A stretch of 64,000 nucleotides of DNA from Marinobacter sp. 1-4A (lineage in GTDB: Bacteria; Pseudomonadota; Gammaproteobacteria; Pseudomonadales; Oleiphilaceae), in the NCBI RefSeq assembly GCF_016597725.1, contig NZ_VCGY01000005.1:310001-374000 (forward strand), written 5' to 3'. The notes under the pieces are model-generated. The model saw only the letters and a program-made list of their open reading frames with translations, was not told the origin of the DNA and made no database searches. Shown here in pieces: positions 1 through 9,404 of the stretch (position 1 is the stretch's first letter; each line of letters begins with the position of its first letter). The position numbers were made by a program, and so were the translations under genes.

Positions 1-2
1 CC

Positions 3-266
3 TTCCGGTACCACAACGTGATTGGCCTCGGTCTATTGTTTGCCACCATCGCCGGTGCTGGCAGCCTAGCCTTCGGATATCCCTTCCTGACAACCACATT
101 TGGCTACATAACCTGGCCTGTGGTGGGCAAGTTCGAAGTGGCTTCAGCCTTGGTGTTTGATTTAGGCGTTTACCTAGCGGTGATCGGCGCAACCTTGCTG
201 GCACTGGTCAGCATCGGCCGACTGTCGCCTCATTCGGCCATCAAAAGCAAAATGGAGGGCGCGTAA
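3..266 (+). CDS. mrpB: Na+/H+ antiporter subunit MrpB (or MrpA/B fusion), C-terminal part
   Basis: Reading frame is open from the left edge (frame beginning at base 3), so the gene is cut by the window. The visible 87 residues carry the end of the MnhB domain: two hydrophobic segments with the family pattern RYHNVIGLGLLFAT and a VFDLGVYLAVIG segment. A GTG at 18 is inside the domain and is not a believable start. MrpB is a membrane subunit of the multi-subunit Mrp (Mnh/Sha/Pha) antiporter that exchanges cytoplasmic Na+ for H+. In many proteobacteria MrpA and MrpB are fused into one chain; which form this is cannot be told from here. The stop overlaps the mrpC start by 1 base. Confidence 0.9.
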   Translation, partial: FRYHNVIGLGLLFATIAGAGSLAFGYPFLTTTFGYITWPVVGKFEVASALVFDLGVYLAVIGATLLALVSIGRLSPHSAIKSKMEGA

Positions 267-634
267 TGGAACTGTTATTTGCAATCGCTATCGGTGCCTT
301 AACAACATCGGGGGTCTACTTGCTGCTTCGCGCTCGCACTTTCCCGGTGGTCATGGGGCTGACACTGCTTTCCTACGGTGTAAACCTGTTCCTGTTCGCC
401 TCCGGGCGCCTCGCTACAGGCCAACAACCCGTCATCGGAACTACTGCGAGCTATTCTGACCCTTTGCCTCAAGCTCTGGTGCTTACGGCTATCGTTATTG
501 GTTTTGCCATGACAGCATTTTTGGTTGTTCTGTCGCTGCGTAATCTGGCAGACAACGAAAACGACCATGTGGATGGTCGGCGTGAGGCCACCACACCCCC
601 CTCCAAGATTGAGCAAGAGGTAAGCAGTAAATGA
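266..634 (+). CDS. mrpC: Na+/H+ antiporter subunit MrpC
   Basis: Small membrane subunit (122 aa) of the Mrp antiporter, homologous to NuoK of complex I. Three hydrophobic segments span roughly residues 1-22, 27-50 and 70-92, with the NuoK/MnhC pattern SYGVNLFLF after the second and a conserved DPLPQALVLTAIVIGFA stretch around residue 62-78. A charged tail of about 28 residues follows. It starts on the last base of mrpB and overlaps mrpD by four bases (ATGA), so the operon is translationally coupled. Confidence 0.95.
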   Translation: MELLFAIAIGALTTSGVYLLLRARTFPVVMGLTLLSYGVNLFLFASGRLATGQQPVIGTTASYSDPLPQALVLTAIVIGFAMTAFLVVLSLRNLADNENDHVDGRREATTPPSKIEQEVSSK

Positions 635-2169
635 CGCACTGGCTTATCGCTCCGATTCTGATCCCGCTGCTCGGCGGTATTCTTCAGGTATTTATGGGTT
701 ATGCCCCGATCAGCCTGCGCCGCACGCTCGCAATTGCGACTACCGTGCTTATGCTGGTGTCCGCTGTTGTTTTGTTGGCACTTGCCAGCGATGGCAGCTA
801 CCGCGTTTATGCCTTCGGCAATTGGCAACCGCCCTTCGGCATTGTGCTGGTGCTCGACAGATTGGCTGCCTTGATGCTGGTGTTAACAGCGGTTCTTGGC
901 CTGTTTTGCCACATTTATGCGAGCGGCGGTGCCGATGAAGGAAACCGCCAGTTCCACGCATTGTTTCTGTTCCAGCTAATGGGGCTGAACATTGCTTTTC
1001 TCACCGGCGACCTATTTAACCTTTTCGTTGCGTTTGAGGTTCTGCTTATTGCCTCTTACGGGTTGCTCATGCACGGCGGAGGCACATCTCGCACTGTACC
1101 TGGGCTTCATTATGTGGTTCTTAATCTGGCAGGGTCAGCCCTGTTCCTGATCAGCGTCGGCATGATTTACAGCGTAACTGGTACCCTGAACATGGCGGAC
1201 CTAGCTGTAAAAATTCCACAAGTGACAGGCAGCAACCTAAACCTTGTTAAGGCTGGAGGCATGATGCTACTGGTTGTTTTCGGCCTGAAAGCAGCCATCC
1301 TGCCACTCTGTTTCTGGCTACCCAAAGCTTATGCCAGAGCAACCGCCCCTGTTGCCGCCCTGTTTGCGGTGATGACCAAAGTAGGTGTCTACGCCATTGT
1401 GAGAATCTACCCGCTGATATTCGGGGAAAATGCTGGCGAGCTCGCCAATTTAGGTATGGACTGGCTCTTCCCTCTGGCGTTGGTCACACTGAGCATGGGT
1501 GTCATTGGGGCCTTGGGCGCGGATAACCTCAAAACGCTCGTAGCCTGGCAGGTTATTATTTCCGTAGGGACTCTACTCGCTCCTATCTCACTTGGTTCCG
1601 AGGATGGCCTATCGGCTGCTCTGTTTTATCTGGTGAGCACCACCTGGACCGTTGCCGCTCTGTTTTTAGTGGCCGAATTAGTGGCGAGCCAGAGAGGCAC
1701 AGCGGCGGACAAAATTGTAACCGCACCCAAAATGCGCCATAGAACCTTCCTGAGTGTGTTGTTCCTTATCGGTGCAGTAGCCGCTTCCGGCTTGCCACCT
1801 CTGAGCGGATTCTTCGGCAAATTGCTTATTCTTAAGTCCGTAGAGCCCGGCGTTGAAATGGCATGGCTCTGGAGTGTTTTGCTAGTTGGCGGCTTCCTCA
1901 CGCTTATCGCTTACAGCCGGGCTGGCAGTATTGTTTTCTGGTGGAACGTAGATGGCCATCTGGAAACCCCAGAACCCATAAACAACCGAGTAGCGGTTTC
2001 CACCGGAATATTAACTTGTCTCACCATGCTCATCGTTGTACTGGCTGGCCCACTGAGCGACTTCACCCGCGCAACAGCAGAGCAGCTGCATGACAATCAG
2101 GGCTATATCAATATTCTGCAAACACCCATGCACACGCCACAAAACCCATTGGTCGGGGAGATAAACTGA
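631..2169 (+). CDS. mrpD: Na+/H+ antiporter subunit MrpD
   Basis: Large polytopic subunit (512 aa) of the Mrp antiporter, related to the proton-pumping NuoL/M/N subunits of complex I and thought to carry the ion/proton path. The central proton-antiporter domain is complete. Glu136 in the segment LFVAFEVLLI and Lys220 in VVFGLKAAILPL match the essential Glu/Lys pair known in Bacillus MrpD. The PKAYARATAPVAALFAVMTK block after it is the family hallmark. Overlaps mrpC by 4 bases and mrpE by 1 base. A hydrophilic tail of about 40 residues ends the protein. Confidence 0.96.
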   Translation: MTHWLIAPILIPLLGGILQVFMGYAPISLRRTLAIATTVLMLVSAVVLLALASDGSYRVYAFGNWQPPFGIVLVLDRLAALMLVLTAVLGLFCHIYASGGADEGNRQFHALFLFQLMGLNIAFLTGDLFNLFVAFEVLLIASYGLLMHGGGTSRTVPGLHYVVLNLAGSALFLISVGMIYSVTGTLNMADLAVKIPQVTGSNLNLVKAGGMMLLVVFGLKAAILPLCFWLPKAYARATAPVAALFAVMTKVGVYAIVRIYPLIFGENAGELANLGMDWLFPLALVTLSMGVIGALGADNLKTLVAWQVIISVGTLLAPISLGSEDGLSAALFYLVSTTWTVAALFLVAELVASQRGTAADKIVTAPKMRHRTFLSVLFLIGAVAASGLPPLSGFFGKLLILKSVEPGVEMAWLWSVLLVGGFLTLIAYSRAGSIVFWWNVDGHLETPEPINNRVAVSTGILTCLTMLIVVLAGPLSDFTRATAEQLHDNQGYINILQTPMHTPQNPLVGEIN

Positions 2170-2657
2170 TGTTTGATCGCCTGAGCTTTCCTCAACCCTG
2201 GCTGAGCCTCATTCTGTTTCTTATTTGGCAAATACTCAGCGATGGTGTATCCGGAGGCAGCGTTGTTCTCGGCCTTATTCTGGCCTGGCTGATTCCTCAA
2301 GTAACCCATGGCTTTTGGCCGGAGCGCCCAGCATTTGTAAAGGTTTGGCGCATGCCTGCGTATATATTACGGGTGTTAAAGGACATTGTGATCGCCAGTT
2401 TTTCAGTAGCCTGGTTGATTCTGAGCCCCCGAAACCCACGGCCAGCATTTATCAGCTACCCGCTGCAGCTTGATCATCCGTTGGCGATCTCCATTCTCGC
2501 CAGCACCATCTCGCTCACCCCCGGAACCGTCAGTGCGGACGTAAGCGATGACAACAAGACCCTACTGATCCATGCGCTCGACGCAACCAGCGATCAGGAA
2601 GTTATTGACGCCATTTACAACAGCTACGAAAAGCCGCTGATGGAGATGTTCCAATGA
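2169..2657 (+). CDS. mrpE: Na+/H+ antiporter subunit MrpE
   Basis: Membrane subunit (162 aa), MnhE family. Two to three N-terminal hydrophobic segments (about residues 8-45 and 60-85) are followed by a cytoplasmic domain with the conserved ISILASTISLTPGTVSADV motif near residues 98-118, typical for this family. MrpE is needed for stability and full activity of the antiporter complex rather than being a transporter itself. Starts on the last base of mrpD and overlaps mrpF by four bases. Confidence 0.95.
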   Translation: MFDRLSFPQPWLSLILFLIWQILSDGVSGGSVVLGLILAWLIPQVTHGFWPERPAFVKVWRMPAYILRVLKDIVIASFSVAWLILSPRNPRPAFISYPLQLDHPLAISILASTISLTPGTVSADVSDDNKTLLIHALDATSDQEVIDAIYNSYEKPLMEMFQ

Positions 2658-2923
2658 TCGCCATTGCCCTGTATTCAACCATCGCCATGGTAACCCTAGC
2701 CGCTCTATTAAACGTCTACCGTTTGATAAAGGGACCAGATGAGCCCGATCGGGTTTTGGCCATTGATACGCTGTACATCAACGCCATTGCCTTGATTATC
2801 CTGCTGGGCATTACGCTGGGCACGCGCATGTATCTGGAGTCTGCCTTGCTGATTGCGGTTATGGGCTTTGTTAGCACTGTGGCTATGGCCAAATACCTAA
2901 AACGCGGCAGCGTCATTGAGTAA
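2654..2923 (+). CDS. mrpF: Na+/H+ antiporter subunit MrpF
   Basis: Small membrane subunit (89 aa) with three predicted transmembrane segments. It has the MnhF pattern RLIKGPDEPDRVLAIDTL near residues 23-40, including the conserved Asp residues between helices 1 and 2. In other Mrp systems MrpF can also contribute to efflux of cholate and Na+. Overlaps mrpE by ATGA. It is separated by 16 bases from mrpG, where a GGGAGA sequence precedes the next start. Confidence 0.95.
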   Translation: MIAIALYSTIAMVTLAALLNVYRLIKGPDEPDRVLAIDTLYINAIALIILLGITLGTRMYLESALLIAVMGFVSTVAMAKYLKRGSVIE

Positions 2924-2939
2924 AAACGGGAGATAAATC

Positions 2940-3272
2940 ATGAGCCCATTGGCAGAATACGCTATCTCGGCCCTACTGATTTTTGGTGGTGCTTTTACTC
3001 TGGTCGGTGCAATCGGCTTGGCCCGACTGCCAGATTTTTATACCCGCCTGCATGGCCCAACCAAGGCAACCACCGTTGGCGTAGGCGCTATCATGCTCAG
3101 TTCAGTTATCTATTTCAGCGCCATTGGCGAGGGTATAGGCATCTCGGAAGTTCTGATCACTGTGTTTCTGCTAATGACGGCACCCGTGAGTGCCAACATG
3201 CTGGCCAAAGCGGCCATGCACATAGGCGTAAAAACAGTGGAAGACACCGAAGGCAAACCATGGGAGCAGTAG
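2940..3272 (+). CDS. mrpG: Na+/H+ antiporter subunit MrpG
   Basis: Last subunit of the Mrp operon (110 aa, MnhG/PhaG family). Three hydrophobic segments and the family signature GLARLPDFYTRLHGPTKATT at residues 26-45 are present. The order B-C-D-E-F-G is the usual one, and G ends the transcription unit: a stem-loop at 3281-3318 follows. The complex as a whole gives Na+ tolerance and alkaline pH homeostasis, which fits a marine or halophilic host. Confidence 0.95.
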   Translation: MSPLAEYAISALLIFGGAFTLVGAIGLARLPDFYTRLHGPTKATTVGVGAIMLSSVIYFSAIGEGIGISEVLITVFLLMTAPVSANMLAKAAMHIGVKTVEDTEGKPWEQ

Positions 3273-3280
3273 CTCCAGTT

Positions 3281-3318
3281 TAAGCTTGGCCTCCAGCACC
3301 TGTAGAGGCCAGAGCTTA
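3281..3318 (+). terminator. stem-loop after mrpG
   Basis: Arms TAAGCTTGGCCTC and GAGGCCAGAGCTTA pair over 13 bp with a single bulged base around an 11-base loop, 8 bases after the mrpG stop. There is no clear T-run after it, so termination strength is uncertain; it could also be an mRNA-stabilising hairpin. Confidence 0.4.
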
Positions 3319-3402
3319 GCAAGCTTCCGATTTCACTCAATTTATGTCAGATTGAACCAACTTCTCAGACAAGACTAACAAACGGGAAAGAGGATTCCAG
3401 AT

Positions 3403-5046
3403 ATGGCACAAACGCGAATTTTACCTGCCGCAAAAAATGCCCACCAGTACCAGCTTTTGATCAAACAACTGTTGCTCTCCGGGCCAAGATATTCGCCAGA
3501 TCAGGAAATTGTGTACGCCAACAAAAGCAAGTACACCTACACAGATCTGGTCGAGCGCATCCATCGCCTCGCCAACGCCCTCACCGATGCGGGCGTTAAG
3601 CCGGGCGATACGGTCGCCGTTATGGACTGGGATACGCCGCGCTATCTGGAGTGCTTTTTTGCCATCCCCATGATCGGTGCCGTTTTGCACACCATTAACG
3701 TGCGCTTATCGCCCGATCAAATTGTTTACACCATGAATCACGCAGAAGACGACGTGGTTTTGGTGCATGATGATTTCCTGCCGATTCTGGAAGGCCTGCA
3801 GAGCGAAATCACAACGGTTAAAACCTACATTCAGCTTAGCGATGAAAAAACCGCGAAAGATACAAAACTCGATACCGCTGGCGAATACGAGGCTCTGCTA
3901 GCCTCTGCTGGCACAGAGTTCGACTTCCCCGACTTTGATGAGAACAGCCTCGCAACCACCTTTTACACCACGGGCACCACAGGAAACCCCAAAGGCGTTT
4001 TCTTCAGCCACCGCCAGCTGGTTCTGCATACACTGGCCATGACAGGGTCGCTTTCTTCCTATGACGAAATGCCTCTGCTGCGCTCATCGTCTGTATACAT
4101 GCCGGTTACCCCCATGTTCCACGTGCATGCCTGGGGCGTTCCCTATGCCGCAACCATGATGGGCATAAAACAGGTTTATCCGGGCCGCTATGAGCCGGAA
4201 TTGCTGGTCGATCTGATTAAAGAGCACAAAGTATCTTTCTCGCACTGTGTACCAACCGTCATGCAAATGATGATGGCTACTGAGTCCATCAAAACAGCAG
4301 ATCTAAGCAATTGGCAGGTATTGATTGGCGGTAGCGCTTTGACCAAAGGCCTTTGTGATGCAGGCGCGAAGCTCGGCATTCGCATGTATACCGGCTACGG
4401 CATGTCTGAAACCTGCCCCTTGCTCAGCACCACCTTCCTCAAGCCGGAAGACCTTGAACTACCCTTGGAACAACAGACACCGAAACGCATCAAGACGGGC
4501 ATTGCGGTGCCTATGGTAGAGCTGGAGATTGTTGATACGGATGGCAACCCTGTACCCCACGATGGCGAAGCCAAGGGCGAAGTTGTTGCGCGTGCACCCT
4601 GGCTCACCCAAAGCTATATCAAAGAGCCCGCCAAAGGTGAGGAGCTCTGGGAAGGTGGCTGGCTGCACACCGGGGATGTTGCCTCTATGGAGCCGAACAA
4701 CACGCTGACCATTAAAGATCGCATCAAGGATGTCATCAAAACCGGCGGCGAGTGGCTATCGTCCCTCGATCTGGAAAACCTAATCAGCCAGCACTCTGCC
4801 GTCTCCGGTGCTGCGGTGGTGGGTATTCCTGATGAAAAATGGGGTGAGCGGCCCTATGCTCTGGTAACCCTGAAGCCAGGCGAGCAAGCAACCGCGGAAG
4901 ATATACAGAGCCATCTGCAACAACATGTCGACAACGGTGAGATCAATAAGTGGGCGATACCCACCCGGATCGACTTTGTTGACGACATTCCGAAAACAAG
5001 TGTTGGCAAGATCAACAAAAAAGTGATTCGAGACCAACTGCAATAA
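3403..5046 (+). CDS. fatty acid--CoA ligase (AMP-forming, AlkK-like)
   Basis: Cytoplasmic or membrane-associated ANL-superfamily enzyme (547 aa) that activates a medium- or long-chain fatty acid to acyl-CoA through an acyl-adenylate. The P-loop YTTGTTGNPKG lies at about residues 188-197, GYGMSETCP at about 330, the WLHTGDVASM motif at about 420, and the catalytic-lysine region SVGKINKK near residue 537. Full family length. It resembles the medium/long-chain AlkK group more than the FadD group (judged from motif context only). Stands alone downstream of mrp with its own ribosome site (GGGAAAGAGGA). Chain-length preference cannot be read from the sequence. Confidence 0.88.
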   Translation: MAQTRILPAAKNAHQYQLLIKQLLLSGPRYSPDQEIVYANKSKYTYTDLVERIHRLANALTDAGVKPGDTVAVMDWDTPRYLECFFAIPMIGAVLHTINVRLSPDQIVYTMNHAEDDVVLVHDDFLPILEGLQSEITTVKTYIQLSDEKTAKDTKLDTAGEYEALLASAGTEFDFPDFDENSLATTFYTTGTTGNPKGVFFSHRQLVLHTLAMTGSLSSYDEMPLLRSSSVYMPVTPMFHVHAWGVPYAATMMGIKQVYPGRYEPELLVDLIKEHKVSFSHCVPTVMQMMMATESIKTADLSNWQVLIGGSALTKGLCDAGAKLGIRMYTGYGMSETCPLLSTTFLKPEDLELPLEQQTPKRIKTGIAVPMVELEIVDTDGNPVPHDGEAKGEVVARAPWLTQSYIKEPAKGEELWEGGWLHTGDVASMEPNNTLTIKDRIKDVIKTGGEWLSSLDLENLISQHSAVSGAAVVGIPDEKWGERPYALVTLKPGEQATAEDIQSHLQQHVDNGEINKWAIPTRIDFVDDIPKTSVGKINKKVIRDQLQ

Positions 5047-5052
5047 GCCACT

Positions 5053-5086
5053 TTGCTCCTGACCGCTCTCATGCGGTCAGGAGCAA
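5053..5086. terminator. bidirectional hairpin terminator
   Basis: Perfect 14-bp stem: TTGCTCCTGACCGC at 5053-5066 and its complement at 5073-5086, loop TCTCAT. It lies between the stops of the convergent acyl-CoA ligase and ABC transporter genes, so it can serve both. No long T-run on either side. The core GCTCCTGA/TCAGGAGC recurs at 25019-25045. Confidence 0.65.
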
Positions 5087-5113
5087 CACCAACATTGGTC
5101 ACCTTGGGAAGCT

Positions 5114-6901
5114 TCAGGCTTGACCCGTTTGGACCCGCCATTGCGCGGCGTAAGCCCCGCCCTGTTCCAGTAGCTCTTTGTGTGAGCCCACCTCAACCAC
5201 CTTACCCTTGGCTATAACAGCAATTGAATCTGCATCAACAATGGTAGATAGCCGGTGGGCGATCATAATAACCGTGCGGTTGTGCCCAATTCGCCGTAGC
5301 GAGCGCTGAATAGCAGCTTCCGTTTCGTTATCCACCGCACTGGTGGCCTCATCAAGCACCAAAATAGGCGAGTCTTTCAGAAGTGCGCGAGCTAGAGATA
5401 GCCGCTGTCTTTGTCCGCCTGAGAGTCGCACACCCCGCTCACCCACGGGTGTGTTCAACCCCTCCGGTAACGCCTCGATAAACGCCCAAGCTTCTGCTGT
5501 GCGCGCAGCTTCTATGATTTCGGCGTCTGTCGCGTCAGGGCGCCCGTAGACCAAATTCTCGCGGATACTGCCTTCAAATAGGTAGACATCTTGGCTAACC
5601 AGACCAATGGACTCGCGAAGAGACTGTAAGCTTACCGCCCGGATAGACTGGCCATCAATGCGGATGTCGCCGCTCTCAATCTCGTAAAACCGCAACAGCA
5701 GCTTAATTAAAGTGGATTTTCCCGAACCGGTAGCGCCAACCAGCGCTAGCGTATTACCGGCCGGGACGGTTAGTGAAATCTGATCTATCCCGGCGTTACT
5801 GGCGGGATAGTGAAAGCTGACATCACTAAATGTCACTGCTCCACTCACTGGCTGCTGGAGGGCTTTGGTGCTTTGGTCTTTGATGTGAAGTGGCTCAGAA
5901 AGCAAATCTAGAATGCGTCGAGTGCTCGCCATGGCGCGCTCAAACAGGTTGATCACCTCAGCCATACCAGTCAACGGCCATAGCAATCGCTGAGTCATAA
6001 ACACCAACACGCCATAAGCACCCACATTCAGATCGCCTTTTAGCGCCAACATGCCGCCGACCGTAAACGTCGCCAAAAAACCCGACAAAATCGCCATGCG
6101 AATAATGGGGATAAATGCCGAGCTGATGCGGATGGCCCGGCGATTGGCATCCACATAGGCACTGCTGCTGGCCTTGAGGCGTTCCGCTTCGCGCTGCTCT
6201 GCTGTAAAGCTCTTGATGGTGGCGATACCGCCGAGGTTATTGGATAGGCGACTGGACAGATCGCCGACCTTCTCTCGCACATCGGCATAGAGTGGCCCAG
6301 CTTTGCGCTGAAAGTAGAAAGCCCCCCAGATAATTAGCGGGATCGGCATAAACGCCAGCACAGCAATGAGTGGCGACAATACAAAAAATACCGCCCCTAC
6401 GGCGATCACTGTCACAAGCACTTGAATCATGGCGTTGGCACCGCCGTCCAAGAAACGCTCAAGCTGGTTAACATCATCATTCATCGTGGCCACCAATTGG
6501 CCGGAACTACGAGACTCGAAAAAGCCCATGTCCAATTTTTGGACATGCTCATAGGCATCTTGACGCAGATCGGATTGCAGCCGCTGGGCCAAATTACGCC
6601 AAAGAATCTGATACAAATATTCGAACAGAGACTCACCTGCCCAAATGAAAAATGTCAGCACCCCCAACACCAGAATCTGATTCAGCGACTCCGTAATTCC
6701 CAGTGAAGCCACGAAACTGTCTTCCTGATTGACGACAACATCTAACGCAATACCAATGAGTATTTCCGGTGCGATATCAAACAATTTGTTAACGATAGAA
6801 CAGGTAGTCGCTGCAACGATCTGGCGACGGTAGCCGCGCGCATAACGTAACAATCGGGCGAATGCGGCGAAGCTACTTGCAGCATTGATTTCTTCGGACA
6901 T
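5114..6901 (-). CDS. ABC transporter, fused permease and ATPase (MsbA/MdlB-like exporter)
   Basis: Half-transporter of the exporter type (595 aa). An N-terminal six-helix ABC membrane domain (about residues 20-310) is followed by an ATPase domain with Walker A GATGSGKST (about 388), the Q-loop, signature LSGGQRQRLSLARAL (about 491) and Walker B LVLDEATSAVD, then the switch His in IMIAHRLST. It should work as a homodimer, exporting a hydrophobic substrate such as a lipid or drug. The substrate is unknown. It is monocistronic, convergent with the acyl-CoA ligase. Confidence 0.88.
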   Translation of the reverse strand: MSEEINAASSFAAFARLLRYARGYRRQIVAATTCSIVNKLFDIAPEILIGIALDVVVNQEDSFVASLGITESLNQILVLGVLTFFIWAGESLFEYLYQILWRNLAQRLQSDLRQDAYEHVQKLDMGFFESRSSGQLVATMNDDVNQLERFLDGGANAMIQVLVTVIAVGAVFFVLSPLIAVLAFMPIPLIIWGAFYFQRKAGPLYADVREKVGDLSSRLSNNLGGIATIKSFTAEQREAERLKASSSAYVDANRRAIRISSAFIPIIRMAILSGFLATFTVGGMLALKGDLNVGAYGVLVFMTQRLLWPLTGMAEVINLFERAMASTRRILDLLSEPLHIKDQSTKALQQPVSGAVTFSDVSFHYPASNAGIDQISLTVPAGNTLALVGATGSGKSTLIKLLLRFYEIESGDIRIDGQSIRAVSLQSLRESIGLVSQDVYLFEGSIRENLVYGRPDATDAEIIEAARTAEAWAFIEALPEGLNTPVGERGVRLSGGQRQRLSLARALLKDSPILVLDEATSAVDNETEAAIQRSLRRIGHNRTVIMIAHRLSTIVDADSIAVIAKGKVVEVGSHKELLEQGGAYAAQWRVQTGQA

Positions 6902-7116
6902 GGTATTTCCTTAGAAGGTCTGAATGGAGATAGCGGAACTGAACGCTGAGCTGCGAGGAGCTAATTGAGGGCTTACGGTGCGTTTACGCTAATTTAGAAA
7001 ACAATGATGCGAATTATAATTATTTAGACTTCATCAATCCAGTCTACTTATCACCCCAAGCGGACCATCTTTATTTTTCATCGTATACTCCCCCGCTTCC
7101 AATCTTTCTCAATTTA

Positions 7117-7611
7117 ATGCTGCAAAAGAGCCCAACCATCATGATGTCGAAACTTCGCAACTGGATTTCCAGCCCTAACGGTATACGCAAAATAATGAAC
7201 GTATACGGCCCTTATGCAGGCGCCGGGGTTAAAGTGACTCACATTGCAGACGACTATCGCACAGCTTCGGTAGAGATGAACTTGCACTGGTACAACACCA
7301 ACTACGTGGGCACGCACTTTGGCGGTTCGCTCTACAGTATGGTTGACCCTATGTACATGCTGTTGCTGATGAACAATCTGGGGAACGACTACATAGTGTG
7401 GGACAAATCAGCCTGTATCGACTTTATCCGCCCAGGTAAAGGCCGCGTAACGGCACACTTTGAGCTAACACAAGAGCGGCTGGATGAGATTCGCAACGCC
7501 ACCGCAAACGGCGATAAAACGTTGCCTGAGTGGGATGTGGATATTGTCGATGAAAAGGGCAAACTGGTCGCCAGGGTTAACAAGGTTCTATACGTTCGGA
7601 AAAAACGTTAA
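7117..7611 (+). CDS. DUF4442 hotdog-fold thioesterase-like protein
   Basis: A 164-residue protein with the pattern of the DUF4442/YiiD-like hotdog family, related to acyl-CoA thioesterases: [25 protein letters not shown] at about residues 60-85 contains the usual [12 protein letters not shown] helix motif. Substrate is unknown. The start is uncertain: ATG codons at 7141 and 7144 are preceded by AAGAG and may be the real ones. A TATACT box lies about 25 bases upstream of 7117. The gene is convergent with dadA, overlapping its stop by four bases. Confidence 0.75.
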   Translation: MLQKSPTIMMSKLRNWISSPNGIRKIMNVYGPYAGAGVKVTHIADDYRTASVEMNLHWYNTNYVGTHFGGSLYSMVDPMYMLLLMNNLGNDYIVWDKSACIDFIRPGKGRVTAHFELTQERLDEIRNATANGDKTLPEWDVDIVDEKGKLVARVNKVLYVRKKR

Positions 7612-8861
7612 AGCCCGGAGAAGGTAAAATCCACCTCGGGCTTTCGGCCGCCAACGATATCTGCCAATGCAGCGGCCGAGCCACAGGAATGGGTCCATCC
7701 CAGCGTACCGTGCCCGGTGTTCAAATACAGGTTGGCAAAGTGGCTTTTGCCCACATAGGGAACATTAGAAGGTGTGGCCGGGCGCAGCCCCGTCCAGAAC
7801 TCGGCCCGATCCCAATAGCCGGCATCCGGCATTATGTCTGCGGTTCTGCGCACAATGGCTTGGCAGCGGGTGTAATTCAGGGTACGCGTGTAACCATTAA
7901 GCTCTGCGGTGCCAGCCACTCGGATGCGATCACCTAGCCGGGAGTACACCAGTTTATATTCGTCATCCGTGAGGCTCACAGTAAACGCTGCCTCTTTATT
8001 CTTCACCGGTACTGTAATGGAGTAGCCTTTGGCGGGGTAAATGTTTAAATGCAGCCCAAGTTTTCGGGCGAGCACAGCACTAAAGCTACCAAGGCTGAGC
8101 ACATAGGCGTCGGCCCTCAAGGTTTGATGTTGCCCGTCTTTCAATACCTGCACGCCAAGAATACGCTCACCAGAGTGCTCGAACCCAAGAATGTCCGTGC
8201 GATAGCAAAACTCCACGCCAGCCTTTTGGCAGAGTTCGGCCAATGCTTGAGTGAACTTGCGGGCATCGCCGGATTCATCTTCAGAGGTGTAGGTTGCGCC
8301 TGCTATCTTGTGCTGGATAGGTTTGAGGCCAGGCTCAATCTCTACAGCTTTGTTTGCATCGATGACCTGACGGTCGCACCCGAGATCACACATGATGCGG
8401 GTGGGCTCAAGCGCTGCGTTAAACTCGTCGGGGTTGGTATAAAAGTGCAGAATACCCTTGGTAACTTGATCGTACTCAAGCCCGGTTTCCTGACGCAAAT
8501 CCTGTAACTGGCTACGGCTGTACGTGCCAAGGTTGACCATCTGGCGGATATTATGGGCGGCTTTTGCTGACGTGCACTGGGTTAGAAAAGATAAGGCCCA
8601 ACGCCATTGGGCAAGGTCCATTTTCGGACGAAACAGTAAAGGTGCGTCCGCTCGAAATAGCCAATTCAGAATTTTTAATGGCGCGGATGGGTTAGCCCAG
8701 GGTTCGGCATGAGAAACAGAAATCTGGCCTCCATTTGCATAGCTGGTTTCCAGGCCTGATTGGCTCTGTCGGTCTACTACCGTTACCTGATGCCCCTGCT
8801 TCTGCAAAAACCAGGCGGTGGTTACACCAACAACTCCCGCGCCCAAAACCACTATGTGCAT
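7608..8861 (-). CDS. dadA: D-amino acid dehydrogenase
   Basis: FAD-dependent oxidoreductase (417 aa) that deaminates D-amino acids such as D-alanine to 2-oxo acids, passing electrons to the respiratory chain at the inner membrane. The dinucleotide-binding motif [11 protein letters not shown] is at residues 7-17. The DadA-type pattern [28 protein letters not shown] follows at about 36-63, and the C-terminal [22 protein letters not shown] motif is intact. No dadX racemase or Lrp gene is adjacent. Several paralogous dadA genes are common in this group, so the exact substrate is uncertain. Confidence 0.9.
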   Translation of the reverse strand: MHIVVLGAGVVGVTTAWFLQKQGHQVTVVDRQSQSGLETSYANGGQISVSHAEPWANPSAPLKILNWLFRADAPLLFRPKMDLAQWRWALSFLTQCTSAKAAHNIRQMVNLGTYSRSQLQDLRQETGLEYDQVTKGILHFYTNPDEFNAALEPTRIMCDLGCDRQVIDANKAVEIEPGLKPIQHKIAGATYTSEDESGDARKFTQALAELCQKAGVEFCYRTDILGFEHSGERILGVQVLKDGQHQTLRADAYVLSLGSFSAVLARKLGLHLNIYPAKGYSITVPVKNKEAAFTVSLTDDEYKLVYSRLGDRIRVAGTAELNGYTRTLNYTRCQAIVRRTADIMPDAGYWDRAEFWTGLRPATPSNVPYVGKSHFANLYLNTGHGTLGWTHSCGSAAALADIVGGRKPEVDFTFSGL

Positions 8862-9003
8862 GCCTGCCTCCGTTCAAAGAGCGCCTACCCAACTGACAAT
8901 AAGTCAGGTTTACGGTAGGGCTCTGGCCAATACTTAGTAAAAGAGATGCTTATTCACCTATCGCGATTGTAGCGTGAGGCAGGCCAACTTGTGACTTATA
9001 CCA

Positions 9004-9360
9004 TCAGCCACCGGCGCGCTTCACAACCCAGCCATTCTGCTCCAGAAGCGGCACGAGCAGATCTCGCTGATCCCCCTGAATTTCCACCACGCCATCTTTC
9101 ACGGTGCCACCAGTGCCGCACTTGGCTTTTAGAACCTTAGCGTAGGCTTTAAGCTCTTTTTCATCCATGGGAATACCAGTAACCAGAGTAACGCCCTTAC
9201 CTTTGCGCCCCTTGGTTTCGCGGCTCACACGCACTATGCCATCTCCCTCCGGGCGCGGCGCTTGACGGCAGGTACAGTCTGAAACAGGGTTGCGACATTC
9301 CGGGCACATACGCCCTTGTTCGGTTGAAAATACCAACCCACCTGCGGATCGTTTTGCCAT
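9004..9360 (-). CDS. yciH: SUI1/YciH family translation factor
   Basis: A 118-residue SUI1-domain protein, the bacterial homologue of eIF1. In E. coli YciH influences start-codon fidelity during initiation. The N-terminus has a Cys cluster (CPECRNPVSDCTC, residues 19-31) suggesting a bound metal. The SUI1 core GKGVTLVTGIPMDEKELKAY and KCGTGGTVKDGVVEIQGDQRD follow. Full length for the family. Monocistronic. Confidence 0.92.
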   Translation of the reverse strand: MAKRSAGGLVFSTEQGRMCPECRNPVSDCTCRQAPRPEGDGIVRVSRETKGRKGKGVTLVTGIPMDEKELKAYAKVLKAKCGTGGTVKDGVVEIQGDQRDLLVPLLEQNGWVVKRAGG

Positions 9361-9404
9361 GTATCCTCCGAATATTGAACAGCTTACAAAACCCTATCGC
9401 TTTT

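Noticed and set aside
7000..7030. AT-rich palindrome resembling a Fur box near 7009
   Set aside because: Too few matches to the 19-base Fur consensus, and neither flanking gene is an iron gene.
8049..8507. 152-residue plus-strand frame opposite dadA
   Set aside because: Antisense shadow of DadA, no ribosome site.
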